Of a DNA stretch of 64,000 nt, positions 7,593 to 16,713 are shown piece by piece. The notes under the pieces are model-generated. The model ran no database searches, had not been told where the DNA came from, and worked only from the letters and a program-made list of their open reading frames with translations. Source of the DNA: CAUPWF01 sp036656615 (GTDB taxonomy: Bacteria; Bacillota; Clostridia; Lachnospirales; Lachnospiraceae). Each line of letters opens with the position of its first letter. Positions within the stretch are counted from its first letter, which is position 1. The stretch covers positions 1 to 64,000 of the forward strand of contig JAVXHY010000012.1 in the NCBI GenBank assembly GCA_036656615.1, written 5' to 3'. Made by a program: the position numbers and the translations under genes.

Positions 7593-8153
7593 TATGGCGC
7601 ATAAAAAACCCGAAACAAGACCTCCAACATGGGCAAAGTTATCAACTCCCGTACTGGTAAATCCAAAATACAGACTCAAAGCGATCAAAAATATCATACC
7701 TCTTCCAGTCAGGGTACCAAGGTGCCCTTTATTTCGTATGACTATATATAGAAGTGCCCCTACAATACCATAAATCGCACCTGAAGCACCTGCTGATACT
7801 ACAAATTCACCTGTAGTAAGATTTCTCCACAAAGACAGCACATTTCCGCCAAAACCTGCACAAAAATATATAAGTAAGAACTTTATCTTTCCAATCTCTC
7901 TTTCTAACGCTGATCCCATAACAAATAACATAACCATATTATTCATGAGATGAGCAAATCCAAAATGTAAAAAAAGGCTTGTAAAAAGGCGATAATATTC
8001 TTGACCTTCCTGAATAAGAGGCGCATACATGGCACCATGAGCTAGCATGAAATTTGCATCCTCCGTCATACCATATAAAGACAGCCATAAAAATACAATC
8101 CCATTAATCATTAACAATCCTATGGTACAAATTGGTTTTTTTTCTTCGTACAC
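7548..8153 (-). CDS. Rhomboid family intramembrane serine protease
   Basis: About 201 residues with six or so membrane segments. It has the rhomboid signature: HFGFAHLMNNMVML near the first active-site helix, catalytic Ser in SAGASGAIYGIVGALL, and catalytic His in FAHVGGLVSGFLCA. It cleaves membrane proteins within the bilayer; the substrate is unknown. GTG 8153 is preferred because AGGAGAGG lies just before it; an ATG ten codons upstream (8183) has no ribosome site. It follows the tad pilus operon on the same strand and its 3' end overlaps the histidine kinase gene tail to tail. Confidence 0.88.
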   Translation of the reverse strand: MYEEKKPICTIGLLMINGIVFLWLSLYGMTEDANFMLAHGAMYAPLIQEGQEYYRLFTSLFLHFGFAHLMNNMVMLFVMGSALEREIGKIKFLLIYFCAGFGGNVLSLWRNLTTGEFVVSAGASGAIYGIVGALLYIVIRNKGHLGTLTGRGMIFLIALSLYFGFTSTGVDNFAHVGGLVSGFLCAILLYWKKHGKRRTYT

Positions 8154-8247
8154 GCTGCCTCTCCTCTGACTCCTTATTTTCATATATTACATATATGTAT
8201 TATATGTTATAAATTAAGTAATTACAAGTCTTCCCACTCTTCATACT

Positions 8248-9018
8248 TCATCTTTTTTTATTTTCCATCTTCTTTCGCAGTAATTTTAAAGGTGCCCAAT
8301 CCTCCGCCTTTTCCCTTAATATCTGTACACCCTTGGTCATCATTTCTATTGAAAGATTCTCTTGCTCTTTGATATCATCCTTTGAAGTTCCTTTTTCTTG
8401 TATAACTTCCTCATCTATCCAATCCTCCTCACTGTAGTATTTTTCATAGCGTTTTTTTCCAATGAATGGCATCTCTTTATTTCTAACCTGATTCACAATT
8501 CGTTCATTCATTTGTTCAATATTATAATTTTCTTCCATTGTTGCCTTATGCAATTCATAAGCCAAAAAAACACCTTCTTTATCTTCATAGTCCACTTGGC
8601 TGACAAAATATTCCGTTAATTTATGAAATACCTCACATAAATACAACTCCTGAAGCGGATAATAGCAAAAATAATAATTGGAATCTGCATAATAAATATA
8701 TTCTGGTTCTAAGATCAGACGATTTACATCCAGCATATGTGCACGTAATTGTTTCATTACCTTGAGCAATGCATTCATAAATCTCCTTATATCATCATAT
8801 TCCATCCTTGCTTTTTCATACATTGCCTTCATAGATACTTTTCCACTAATTTCATAATAATATTGACTTCTTTCATCTATTCCGCCACCACTTATGGGCA
8901 GAATACCCGGAAGTTGATTGGCATGTAACATATGTATTTGATAATCTTGTATATATGGCTGTTGCTTTTCAATAATTAGGGATGTACTATTAATATCTCT
9001 TTTAATTGCTGCATTCAA
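8248..9018 (-). CDS. DUF6382-type protein of the tad locus
   Basis: 256 residues, cytosolic, no signal peptide. The N-terminal 180 residues match the DUF6382 proteins found at the end of clostridial Tad operons (LPISGGGIDERSQYYYEISGKVS, then alternating Tyr/Leu-rich strands including YIYYADSNYYFCYYPLQ). Those relatives usually carry an FHA domain at the C-terminus. Here the C-terminal 70 residues are highly charged with no FHA motif, so the signalling half is absent. It directly abuts the small TadE-like gene (adjacent stop and start), so it belongs to the operon. Its function in pilus assembly is unknown. Confidence 0.75.
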   Translation of the reverse strand: MNAAIKRDINSTSLIIEKQQPYIQDYQIHMLHANQLPGILPISGGGIDERSQYYYEISGKVSMKAMYEKARMEYDDIRRFMNALLKVMKQLRAHMLDVNRLILEPEYIYYADSNYYFCYYPLQELYLCEVFHKLTEYFVSQVDYEDKEGVFLAYELHKATMEENYNIEQMNERIVNQVRNKEMPFIGKKRYEKYYSEEDWIDEEVIQEKGTSKDDIKEQENLSIEMMTKGVQILREKAEDWAPLKLLRKKMENKKR

Positions 9019-9432
9019 CTAAATTCCTCCTCGAATTTTACGTATATTTCGTATGTATTGTTCTGGTTCAATTACAGCTGCTTTTTGCTGCACAAACAGC
9101 CTCATTTTTTTATAACTTCCATGAATACTTGCAGTCACCACATCCTTAGAACTATGAATACTAGACTGCACCTGGGTCAGTAATATCACTTTCCCCTTTG
9201 CCTGCTGCTGCATAAATTCTTCGATTTTACCCATATCTGCGGATTCAAGTCTTGCATACTGGCTCCCTAAAACAGCACCCTCATAGGCAATCCCATTTAA
9301 TATATTTTTATCATGGTAATAAAAAATTGTATATATAATCAATAGGCACAACAGAAGAATAAAAGGCATAATATATGCCATTTCTATGGTAGCGCTTCCC
9401 TTTACCATTTTATATTTTTTTATTTTCCTCAT
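9019..9432 (-). CDS. tadE: TadE-like pseudopilin
   Basis: 137 residues. A short basic N-terminus leads to KGSATIEMAYIMPFILLLCLLIIYTIF, the TadE/TadG signature in which processing occurs before a hydrophobic helix with Glu at position +5. The rest is extracytoplasmic. It is a minor pilin of the tight-adherence system. It overlaps the prepilin peptidase gene by four bases, implying coupled translation. Confidence 0.85.
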   Translation of the reverse strand: MRKIKKYKMVKGSATIEMAYIMPFILLLCLLIIYTIFYYHDKNILNGIAYEGAVLGSQYARLESADMGKIEEFMQQQAKGKVILLTQVQSSIHSSKDVVTASIHGSYKKMRLFVQQKAAVIEPEQYIRNIRKIRGGI

Positions 9433-9851
9433 ATTATTACCACACTTATAAAGGCAATGGTGAGGAAAGGAAGAAATGGAAGTGTTGCTTTTTCAGCAGA
9501 TTTGTGACGCAAGAACTGATACATAGCACCGAAACTGCATAAGAATAATGCCACGCTTAACAAAAGAAGAAGATTCCAAAGGCCCAAATATACACCCAGC
9601 AACAGAATCATCCAACTATCACCATACCCTAATGCTTCTTTTGTATATTTGCTGATAAGCAGGAAAAAAACACCAAGTATACCACCACCAATCCATAGAA
9701 AACATGGCATTTCCATCTTCATACAGCGAAGAACAATCACCAATCCACTTCCACTATACATAATGAGATTTGGTATACCCCTCATTCTGATATCATATAC
9801 TGTACAAATAAATAAAAAAATCAGCATCATAATATTTTCTATCTTCCACAC
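9429..9851 (-). CDS. tadV: Prepilin peptidase (TadV/CpaA type, A24)
   Basis: 140 residues, four to five membrane segments. The two catalytic aspartates of the GxGD peptidases are visible: Asp in FICTVYDIRMRGIPN (about residue 20) and Asp in GYGDSWMILLLG (about residue 78). It matures the Flp pilin and pseudopilins. It lacks the methyltransferase domain, as is normal for Tad-type enzymes. The start overlaps the preceding pseudopilin gene by 13 bases. Confidence 0.9.
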   Translation of the reverse strand: MWKIENIMMLIFLFICTVYDIRMRGIPNLIMYSGSGLVIVLRCMKMEMPCFLWIGGGILGVFFLLISKYTKEALGYGDSWMILLLGVYLGLWNLLLLLSVALFLCSFGAMYQFLRHKSAEKATLPFLPFLTIAFISVVII

Positions 9852-10750
9852 CTAGAACATGCCCCCTTTCCCTTCACCTGTGATAATGGTACTGCATATA
9901 TTTTCCTCTTTAATCCACTACAGCTAAGCGACCCATGATATCGATTTCCTGTATTTGTTATATAGACCACCCCAGCTGTACTTCCACCATGAATACATTT
10001 TTCACATGGCTTATATCTGCCCTGATTTTCATTGCGAAGGCCTAATACCTGACTTCCTGTCACCATTTGAATAGATAAATCCAAATGGGTACAATGACAA
10101 TCGCGATGATACACCGTCCCGGTATCCGTAACATACACAATTTCTTCTCCATCGTGTCCTAATGTATCCTTTACATACCCCGTCCATCCCTTCATTTTCA
10201 TTGATTCTTTATAGGAAAGAACCGGTATATGAAATTGTGGAAATGGAAGCTTGACCTGATAGGATACTTCCAGTTGTACTACTGCAGTTACAGGATTCAC
10301 CCATGATTGATGGCAATGTATGCCGCGACTTCCTCCTACTACGATACTTCGATCCAATCGATTCGCTCCAATTGCCTCAACCAAGTCTGTCGTTACCTTC
10401 CCTGGCAGTAAAACAGGTGCAGCCACAACTTCTTTAGCAGCCTTTTTACAAGCATAATGAGTTGCACATTTTACACTAGTCTGAATAGCCATAATTTCCA
10501 TTATATAAATCAGACATATCACGGCCAAGAAGAAAATAGGAATCGCAAGTGCCGCTTCTACTGTTATGCTTCCTTGCTCTTTTTTATTAGAGGCGAATGG
10601 AGATGCCCTTTTCCGGCTTGGACTGAAGAATTTAATAGGGGAAGTTTGAATTGCTAAAGAGTCGTGCTCCTTTCGTTTTTTTCTTTTATACATGAGATTT
10701 GTTGTTTTATTTTTTCTATGTTTGTGAACATATTTTCTAGAAAAGGACAT
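9839..10750 (-). CDS. TadE-like pseudopilin with two C-terminal His/Cys modules
   Basis: 303 residues. A basic N-terminal 50 residues is followed by QGSITVEAALAIPIFFLAVI, a TadE-type signature with membrane helix, then an extracytoplasmic domain of about 110 residues. Two modules follow of the form Y[VI]T[DN]TGxxYHxxxxC...CxxC: the first ends KPCEKC, the second ends ACSRCGR. Such modules resemble the small Ada-like metal-binding hairpins appended to other secreted proteins, so a bound metal is likely. ATG 10750 sits 9 bases after GGAGG; ATG 10756 would be too close. It is part of the tad operon between the DUF5702 gene and the prepilin peptidase. Confidence 0.82.
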   Translation of the reverse strand: MSFSRKYVHKHRKNKTTNLMYKRKKRKEHDSLAIQTSPIKFFSPSRKRASPFASNKKEQGSITVEAALAIPIFFLAVICLIYIMEIMAIQTSVKCATHYACKKAAKEVVAAPVLLPGKVTTDLVEAIGANRLDRSIVVGGSRGIHCHQSWVNPVTAVVQLEVSYQVKLPFPQFHIPVLSYKESMKMKGWTGYVKDTLGHDGEEIVYVTDTGTVYHRDCHCTHLDLSIQMVTGSQVLGLRNENQGRYKPCEKCIHGGSTAGVVYITNTGNRYHGSLSCSGLKRKIYAVPLSQVKGKGACSRCGR

Positions 10751-10768
10751 CTCCATTCACCTCCTTTT

Positions 10769-12136
10769 TTACTGATAACCATAATAACTTGGAAATGTAT
10801 AAGTAACTCCATTGAAAATCTTTGATTGATGCTCGAATTCCATTTTACTGATGCAATGATCAATTTGAAAAAATCCCAGGCCATGTATTTTTTTCAAATT
10901 TCCTTCTATTAAATCCATGGATCTAGTAATGCTCGTTTCTTGATTTTCTAAGAATAAAAGCATCCTCAAATAATCCCGATATGTCTGTCCATTCTCAAAG
11001 TCTTGTCCTTCCTGCACATCTGTTTCTGTCCCAATGGTCAACAGATTTTCCAACTGCAATTGCCAGCTTTCCCTTGTTTTTATTAAGGGCACTCTTCTAT
11101 TTGTAAGTAAGGATCGCATATCCATGATACTTTCTCCATATGCCCATGCAGCCAAAATGGCCTGTTTTACCGCTTCTGTCAAAGGTGGAAGCGCCAATAC
11201 ACTTGATAATGTTAATGCCAAGGCGCCTGCTTCCATTTGTTTTTCAATGTCTGTCTGTAAATATGCATAATTAGCACCAGTTCGTAATACCATTAATTTT
11301 TGAACGACTGCTTCTAAATTCTCCCTATCACTGGCTTTTCCCTCTAGTATATATTCCAGTTCATATAGCAGGATACTATGTTCCTCTCTGTCTGCAGCCG
11401 TGGAAAAATGCTCAAGTATATACTCACCCACCATAAGATTTGCTTCTATTCCCCTGACTCCTTTCCATATGGGGAAATCACCATATCCCTTTTCCAATTC
11501 TCTTATAGATGGCTGCTCTTCTAACAATACAAATTGGTTAGACACCTGCTCATTCTTTGGCAGAATAAGCTCTAGTAAACTAGATTGTTTCAAAGCTTCT
11601 ACATTGGTTAATGGATTATTTTCTTCTGGTAATCCTCCTTCTACCCCTTCCAATTCTGTTTGTAGATTCCGATTAATTTCATCCTCCCTTTGTCTTGTAT
11701 TTTCGCCTTGAGCAGATTGTTCTTCCCACACTGGTGTCCATTGTTCTGCTGGTACTCCCGAATGATGAATTCCTATTTTACTTTGCATATAGCGTATGAT
11801 TTGTTCCCTTAATCCCATCCCACTATCATCAGTAAGTAATTGGATTTTTTTGATATTATGATCCATAGCTGCACCGCCATAATAATCCATTCGGTCACAT
11901 ATCAACTGCTTTGTAAACTTTCCTGTTTCATAAGTCCCTTCTAATCCAAAGATATCATATTCTTCAAGCAACTCCTTTTGATACTCTGCGAACACAGAAT
12001 ACAACGCCCCCTCTGCCTCTCCCCGCTTATTATTTTTTGCGATCTGTATGGAAGCACTTTCTATTAATGCACCTATAAAAGCAACAATTATAATCAAAAT
12101 TAGACTTAGAAAAGCTGTTATTTCTCCCTTCTTCAT
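10769..12136 (-). CDS. DUF5702 family tad-locus protein
   Basis: 455 residues. N-terminal MKKGEITAFLSLILIIIVAFIGALIESASIQI is a TadG-like membrane anchor. The remainder is a large extracytoplasmic, mostly helical domain seen in DUF5702 proteins of clostridial Tad loci (YSVFAEYQKELLEEYDIFGLEGTY near the anchor; DYLRMLLFLENQETSITRSMDLIEGNL near the end). It probably acts as a large minor pilin or pilus-tip component; the exact role is unknown. It lies between the Flp pilin and the pseudopilin with metal-type modules. Confidence 0.82.
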   Translation of the reverse strand: MKKGEITAFLSLILIIIVAFIGALIESASIQIAKNNKRGEAEGALYSVFAEYQKELLEEYDIFGLEGTYETGKFTKQLICDRMDYYGGAAMDHNIKKIQLLTDDSGMGLREQIIRYMQSKIGIHHSGVPAEQWTPVWEEQSAQGENTRQREDEINRNLQTELEGVEGGLPEENNPLTNVEALKQSSLLELILPKNEQVSNQFVLLEEQPSIRELEKGYGDFPIWKGVRGIEANLMVGEYILEHFSTAADREEHSILLYELEYILEGKASDRENLEAVVQKLMVLRTGANYAYLQTDIEKQMEAGALALTLSSVLALPPLTEAVKQAILAAWAYGESIMDMRSLLTNRRVPLIKTRESWQLQLENLLTIGTETDVQEGQDFENGQTYRDYLRMLLFLENQETSITRSMDLIEGNLKKIHGLGFFQIDHCISKMEFEHQSKIFNGVTYTFPSYYGYQ

Positions 12137-12171
12137 GGCACCACCTAATCAAATATTTCTGTATTTTATTA

Positions 12172-12375
12172 TTATATACCAGAACTTTCACTTGTAATTT
12201 TTTCAAAAATCTGACTCACTAATGCCGTTAACTGTGACTTGAAAATAATAACCAACCCAATCAACACCACCAATATCAAAATAACTTCAACCACACCAAT
12301 TCCGCTTGTATCATCTAAAATCCCCTTCAATTTCCACTTTGCCATTATTCCCATCCATTTTATTTTATCTATCAA
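12172..12375 (-). CDS. flp: Flp-type major pilin
   Basis: 67 residues. A hydrophilic leader with two tryptophans and basic residues ends in DDTSGIGVVEVILILVVLIGLVIIF. This is the Flp/type IVb pilin pattern, with cleavage near the Gly, a Glu a few residues in, and a hydrophobic assembly helix. The short hydrophilic tail ends ITSESSGI. The TTG start at 12375 is supported by GGGAGG six bases before it. It would polymerise into the adhesive pilus after cleavage by the prepilin peptidase. Confidence 0.88.
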   Translation of the reverse strand: MIDKIKWMGIMAKWKLKGILDDTSGIGVVEVILILVVLIGLVIIFKSQLTALVSQIFEKITSESSGI

Positions 12376-12430
12376 ATTTGACCTCCCATTTTATTACGCC
12401 TTATTATTTGCTATTATTTTGTTTCTTTTC

Positions 12431-13666
12431 TTACATTTGTATTGACAAAAATGCTGGTACTATAATAATAACCAAGACTACAACCAACATTCCAAACATT
12501 GGAATTAAAAGTTTCGTACCAGCCTCTTCTCCCAAACGTTTTGCCAGACTTTTCCGATTTGCATAAGCCTGCGCCGCTTCAACTGCAAGCAGACTTACTA
12601 AACCAGAACTTCCTTTACGCAGATTCTGTGATAATAATGCACCGAATTTTATGTATGTCTGATCTCTGCACCGATAACCAAACCTTTCATAACATTCTCC
12701 CTCTGGAACACCACTTTGCATCTCTCGATATGTATATATCATTTCTTCATAAGCATATCTTTTTTGTTTCCATGTGGTTTGCTCTTGATATTCACTAATA
12801 ATTTTCTTCCATGTATTTTTAACCGTCATACCCGCACCTACTAATAACGTGAATTGATTAATGATTTCCGGATAATCTATTAACATTTGTCTACGCCTTA
12901 CTTCTTCTTCCTTTCTTTGGTTCTGCTTTCTTAATGCTATAAGAAGCGCAGCTGCCAGTAATCCCATAAAGCTAATTGCAAAAGCTCTTGTATTCATTGG
13001 TTTTGTCCATATAACTTTTTGCCCATCTACCTGTTGTGGCAAAAAAAGTTTAGACTTTTCCTGAGTATCTATATCTTTTTTCTTTGTTTTCTTCTCCACC
13101 TGTGCCACCACCTGTTCTTTTTTATTGCAAAGAGGTGGATAAATATTTACACTTGTTATATATTGTGCTTTTTCTTTTTTATAAGACAGTGTCCCTTTTA
13201 GCTTAACCAATGTACCCTTTTCATTTAATTTGTCTTGTTGCAGCTCACCATCTAAATTAATCACTTTATAGTTGTCCATTTCCCATGAAATCTGAATAGG
13301 AAGACCCGGCATTTTTGTTGGTAAATTAAGATTGTTTCTAATGTTGTCTGGAGATTTATTCGTTCCCAAAATCAAAGTATCCAACCGTTCCATACAGGTA
13401 CTGAAAACAGCTTGTATTTCCTTACTGGAATAGGCGCGTTCTTCTACCTCTATAGTAACTGGTTCCTTGGTTACTTTTTCGCCAACTGAAACAAGGAACT
13501 TTTCCGTTTTCTTCCCCTTTCCATAGTCGTTTCTTCCTATTGCATGGCAAGAAACCCGCGATGTACTTCCATCTACAGTCAAAAGAATCAAGGCCAGTAA
13601 ATTACTGATTACCAATGCCAAAATAACCTTTCTCTTTTCTTCCTTGTTATACCACTTCTTTCCCAT
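12431..13666 (-). CDS. tadC: TadC-type type II secretion F protein with long N-terminal domain
   Basis: 411 residues, longer than the roughly 300 usual for TadC. After an N-terminal membrane helix (about residues 14-31) comes an extracytoplasmic segment of about 180 residues rich in Lys/Glu. A second membrane helix follows (FAISFMGLLAAALLIAL), then the T2SF domain with YPEIINQFTLLVGAGMTVKNTW and the final helices ending LVVVLVIIIVPAFLSI. TadB/TadC form the inner-membrane platform for pilus extrusion. It begins one base after the tadB stop. Confidence 0.85.
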   Translation of the reverse strand: MGKKWYNKEEKRKVILALVISNLLALILLTVDGSTSRVSCHAIGRNDYGKGKKTEKFLVSVGEKVTKEPVTIEVEERAYSSKEIQAVFSTCMERLDTLILGTNKSPDNIRNNLNLPTKMPGLPIQISWEMDNYKVINLDGELQQDKLNEKGTLVKLKGTLSYKKEKAQYITSVNIYPPLCNKKEQVVAQVEKKTKKKDIDTQEKSKLFLPQQVDGQKVIWTKPMNTRAFAISFMGLLAAALLIALRKQNQRKEEEVRRRQMLIDYPEIINQFTLLVGAGMTVKNTWKKIISEYQEQTTWKQKRYAYEEMIYTYREMQSGVPEGECYERFGYRCRDQTYIKFGALLSQNLRKGSSGLVSLLAVEAAQAYANRKSLAKRLGEEAGTKLLIPMFGMLVVVLVIIIVPAFLSIQM

Positions 13667-13667
13667 G

Positions 13668-14423
13668 TCACACCTCTATTTCTACGATTTTTCTTCCTAG
13701 TAAATAGGCTCCTCCATATGCGATTAAACTCCCTGTCATAATGACAATCCCAAGTATATTTCCGTATAAGATATTCATGAATTCCGGAAAACTCAATCTC
13801 ATATAACCTAAAATTCCAAAAGGAATAAATGACATCACCTGAAATTCTAATTTTTTTGCAGACATAATCGTTTCAATTTCTCTTTTCACATCAATTTTCT
13901 CGCAAATAATTCTAACCGCTCGGTGTATAATTGCAATACTGTCTCCACCAGCTCTTTTTGCCACAATAAAGACCGTTACAAAATTACGCACATCCTCCTG
14001 ACCTACACGTTTTGCGAATTCTTCCCACACCTTTTCCGAAGTGATATTCATATTAATCTGATGTACCATATAGGTGAATTCTTTAACAATTCGTGTTTCT
14101 TTTCCATACAGAGTCTGTAAATCCTTTAATGATTCTTTCATTGCATTTTCCACTGAATAACCAACACTTAATGCTGCTGACAAGGCCTGCATACTGTCTT
14201 TAAACTGTAGCTGGAAAATCTGTTGCTTTTTCTTGATACATTGTTGATTCCATATTTTGAGATACATTACCAGAACTGGTAATAATATTACATTCACATA
14301 CAGTGAACGATAGAATAAATAAGATATACTGACGATAATCATGCTTCCCTTCGCTATTGCTGCTATATATTCCTTTCTTTCAATATCCTGCTGCCAATAG
14401 CTTTTCTTTATTGACCATTTCAT
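13668..14423 (-). CDS. tadB: TadB-type type II secretion F protein
   Basis: 251 residues with membrane helices near the N-terminus and at the C-terminus around a T2SF domain (FKDSMQALSAALSVGYSVENAMKESL; FVTVFIVAKRAGGDSIAIIHRAVRII). It is an inner-membrane platform protein of the Tad secretion system that works with the CpaF ATPase. The start lies within the last 44 bases of cpaF, so translation is probably coupled. A start further inside cannot be excluded, as the ribosome site is weak. Confidence 0.9.
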   Translation of the reverse strand: MKWSIKKSYWQQDIERKEYIAAIAKGSMIIVSISYLFYRSLYVNVILLPVLVMYLKIWNQQCIKKKQQIFQLQFKDSMQALSAALSVGYSVENAMKESLKDLQTLYGKETRIVKEFTYMVHQINMNITSEKVWEEFAKRVGQEDVRNFVTVFIVAKRAGGDSIAIIHRAVRIICEKIDVKREIETIMSAKKLEFQVMSFIPFGILGYMRLSFPEFMNILYGNILGIVIMTGSLIAYGGAYLLGRKIVEIEV

Positions 14424-15582
14424 TTACCTGCACCAGCTTTCCTTGTATCCTGCCATTTTCCATTCCCTCCTCCTTGAATTCATATAATGTCTGCAATTTA
14501 ATTTCTCCGTTTTTATAATCTAATACTTCAACAATCTCCATCACTCTTCTGCTTTTATCTCTCAGCCTTCCCAAATGAATCATAATGTCAATGGCCGAGG
14601 CAATCTGTCTTTGTATTGCCGCCAACGGCAAGTCCATTCCCATCAGAACCATAGTTTCCAAACGCCCCAGCATATCTTTTGAACTATTTCCGTGTCCCGT
14701 ACTAAGAGAACCATCATGACCTGTATTCAGGCTTTGAAGCATATCTAAGGCTTCTTCCCCTCGCACCTCTCCGACTATAATTCGATCAGGTCGCATACGA
14801 AGCGCCGACTTAATTAAATCTCTAATTCCAATTTCTCCACGTCCTTCCACATTTGCATTTCGAGATTCTAGTCTCACTAGGTTCATTACGCCTTTAATTT
14901 GTAATTCTGCATTGTCTTCAATTGTAATAATACGTTCTTCCTTAGGAATATAATCTGACAATGCATTTAAAAATGTGGTTTTCCCTGTTCCCGTTCCTCC
15001 TGAAATAAAAATATTATACTTGGCTTTTACTAGTTGGGCTAAAAATTTGGCAGCTTCCTCTGTAATACTTTTCCATTCTATCAGCTGTTCCATGGTGATT
15101 GCATGTTGTGGAAATTTACGGATCGTTACAATTGGTCCATTCAGCGCAAGTGGGTATAACACTACATTCACTCTCGATCCATCCTCTAATCTGGCATCCA
15201 CAATAGGTGATGCTTCATTAACTAGTCGGTTAGATTCAGATACAATTTGTTGAATCACATCTTCAAGCTTACCTCTAGTTACAAACTTTTTATCCAACTG
15301 GTAAATTCTTCCATTTTTTTCTATAAAAATATGATCTGTCCCATTAATCATAATTTCTGTTATTTCCTGGTCTTCAATCAATTCCTGAAGTAAGTCTAAC
15401 TTTCGAAATGCGTTAAATAAAGATTTGCCAAGTGCTGCCTTTTCTTGAATGGTCAAATACTGTTCTGCACTTTGTTCCTGCAACACCTGATGAATAATTT
15501 CCTCTAATTCCTGATCTTCCATCTCGTTAGACATGTCCAGTCTTTTCAAAACTCTTTCATGTAACTGTTCTGCCTGAATCAC
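14380..15582 (-). CDS. cpaF: CpaF/TadA secretion ATPase
   Basis: 400 residues, cytosolic hexameric ATPase powering pilus assembly. An N-terminal helical domain leads to the type II/IV secretion ATPase core: Walker A SGGTGTGKTT (about residues 194-203), Asp box IITIEDNAELQI, Walker B region PDRIIVGEVRGEEALDML, and His box TGHDGSLSTGHGNS. The family is unmistakable. It overlaps tadZ by four bases (ATGA). Confidence 0.96.
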   Translation of the reverse strand: MIQAEQLHERVLKRLDMSNEMEDQELEEIIHQVLQEQSAEQYLTIQEKAALGKSLFNAFRKLDLLQELIEDQEITEIMINGTDHIFIEKNGRIYQLDKKFVTRGKLEDVIQQIVSESNRLVNEASPIVDARLEDGSRVNVVLYPLALNGPIVTIRKFPQHAITMEQLIEWKSITEEAAKFLAQLVKAKYNIFISGGTGTGKTTFLNALSDYIPKEERIITIEDNAELQIKGVMNLVRLESRNANVEGRGEIGIRDLIKSALRMRPDRIIVGEVRGEEALDMLQSLNTGHDGSLSTGHGNSSKDMLGRLETMVLMGMDLPLAAIQRQIASAIDIMIHLGRLRDKSRRVMEIVEVLDYKNGEIKLQTLYEFKEEGMENGRIQGKLVQVNEMVNKEKLLAAGY

Positions 15583-16541
15583 ATTTTTTCCTCTTTTTCT
15601 AATAATTGTTTTACATAGTTTCTTAACTCTAATTCTCTTGGCAATACGATTTGATGAGTCTTTTCCATCAATTTTTCTTCTCCTAATATCCTTAGATTTT
15701 CCTCATACTGCCTCATCTTTGCAACAGCAATTCTATCTTCTGCCATTGGCATATATATTTCATCACATGCTTTTAATAATTCTAATAATCCTTGTATGCT
15801 TTCTCCAAAATCTAAGATCATATTTTCATAGATGCTTTTTTCTTTCATTTTTTCAAATAATAAAAGCCATTCCTCCACAGTTGTAGCCTTCAAATCCCGA
15901 CTTACCGGGATTGGGTCTATATATTCTAATTCCTCCTCTTGTTTCACCATCCCTGCCATACGCATCCCTATATTACTGTGTTCTTGCTTGGAATAGTACA
16001 AAAGATCCGCCAAAGTGTGAGAACCATTTCCAAAAGTCTCCCCTATCCCCGCATACTCCTCCAAATTAATATATAATGTTTTCTGTTCCTGTGCCAATTG
16101 CTTACCAAGTGTCAGTGCAAACGTAGTTTTACCTACCCGGTGAATAGGAGAATATACTCCCCATAGCTTCACTTTATTTTTGTTATAATACAGAAACATT
16201 GATTCTGCTTCTTCCATACAAGCTTGCATAATCTGCTCTAAAATACGTTCCACAGACTGATACTTATAAAGCATAATTTCTTGTTCTTCCCCTTGTGTTT
16301 CTCCACCCCTTGTAATCACAAATGTTCTGTTTGCTTTTATTTCTTTTCTCTGCTCCAATGAATACAGCTCATCAATCAGCAAAATATCAATACTTTGCTC
16401 TTTTGAAAATAATTTTAATTTTTCCAAGACGGAAAACACCCTGACTTCTACCGTCAGCTCCTTTCTTTGTGTAATCATTTCCATTAGGTTATTCGCATAG
16501 AGTAATTCACTATCACAAATAGCTAGAATCCTATGACCCAA
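15579..16541 (-). CDS. tadZ: TadZ/CpaE-like localisation ATPase
   Basis: 320 residues. The N-terminal part (about 1-110) resembles a receiver-like fold without a clear phosphorylation site. The C-terminal part is a MinD/ParA-type domain with P-loop IHRVGKTTFALTLGKQLA; the usual leading GG is replaced by HR. A later VSRDLKATT and a terminal E-rich helix follow. TadZ proteins place the Tad machine at a cell pole. The TTG start at 16541 has AGGAGG 7 bases upstream. It is the first gene of the tad operon. Confidence 0.85.
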   Translation of the reverse strand: MGHRILAICDSELLYANNLMEMITQRKELTVEVRVFSVLEKLKLFSKEQSIDILLIDELYSLEQRKEIKANRTFVITRGGETQGEEQEIMLYKYQSVERILEQIMQACMEEAESMFLYYNKNKVKLWGVYSPIHRVGKTTFALTLGKQLAQEQKTLYINLEEYAGIGETFGNGSHTLADLLYYSKQEHSNIGMRMAGMVKQEEELEYIDPIPVSRDLKATTVEEWLLLFEKMKEKSIYENMILDFGESIQGLLELLKACDEIYMPMAEDRIAVAKMRQYEENLRILGEEKLMEKTHQIVLPRELELRNYVKQLLEKEEKM

Positions 16542-16648
16542 TCCTTCTCCTCCTATTCAATTATAAAACCGCTGAATGTTGACTGTGAGAAAATACAGTC
16601 TTTGATAAATAGATTTAGCAACACTAGAAATGTGTTACTGTATCGTGT

Positions 16649-16677
16649 ATTATAGTGCTACTTTTCCGACTTGTCTA
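16649..16677 (-). promoter_or_regulatory. Promoter of the tad operon
   Basis: Minus strand: TAGACA (16677-16672), 17-base spacer, TATAAT (16654-16649). This places the transcript start about 100 bases before tadZ. A short stem (GACTGTatttctcACAGTC) lies in the leader. Confidence 0.7.
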
Positions 16678-16713
16678 TAGCTTTTATAAAAAAATTAAAA
16701 CTTTGTGCAACTC

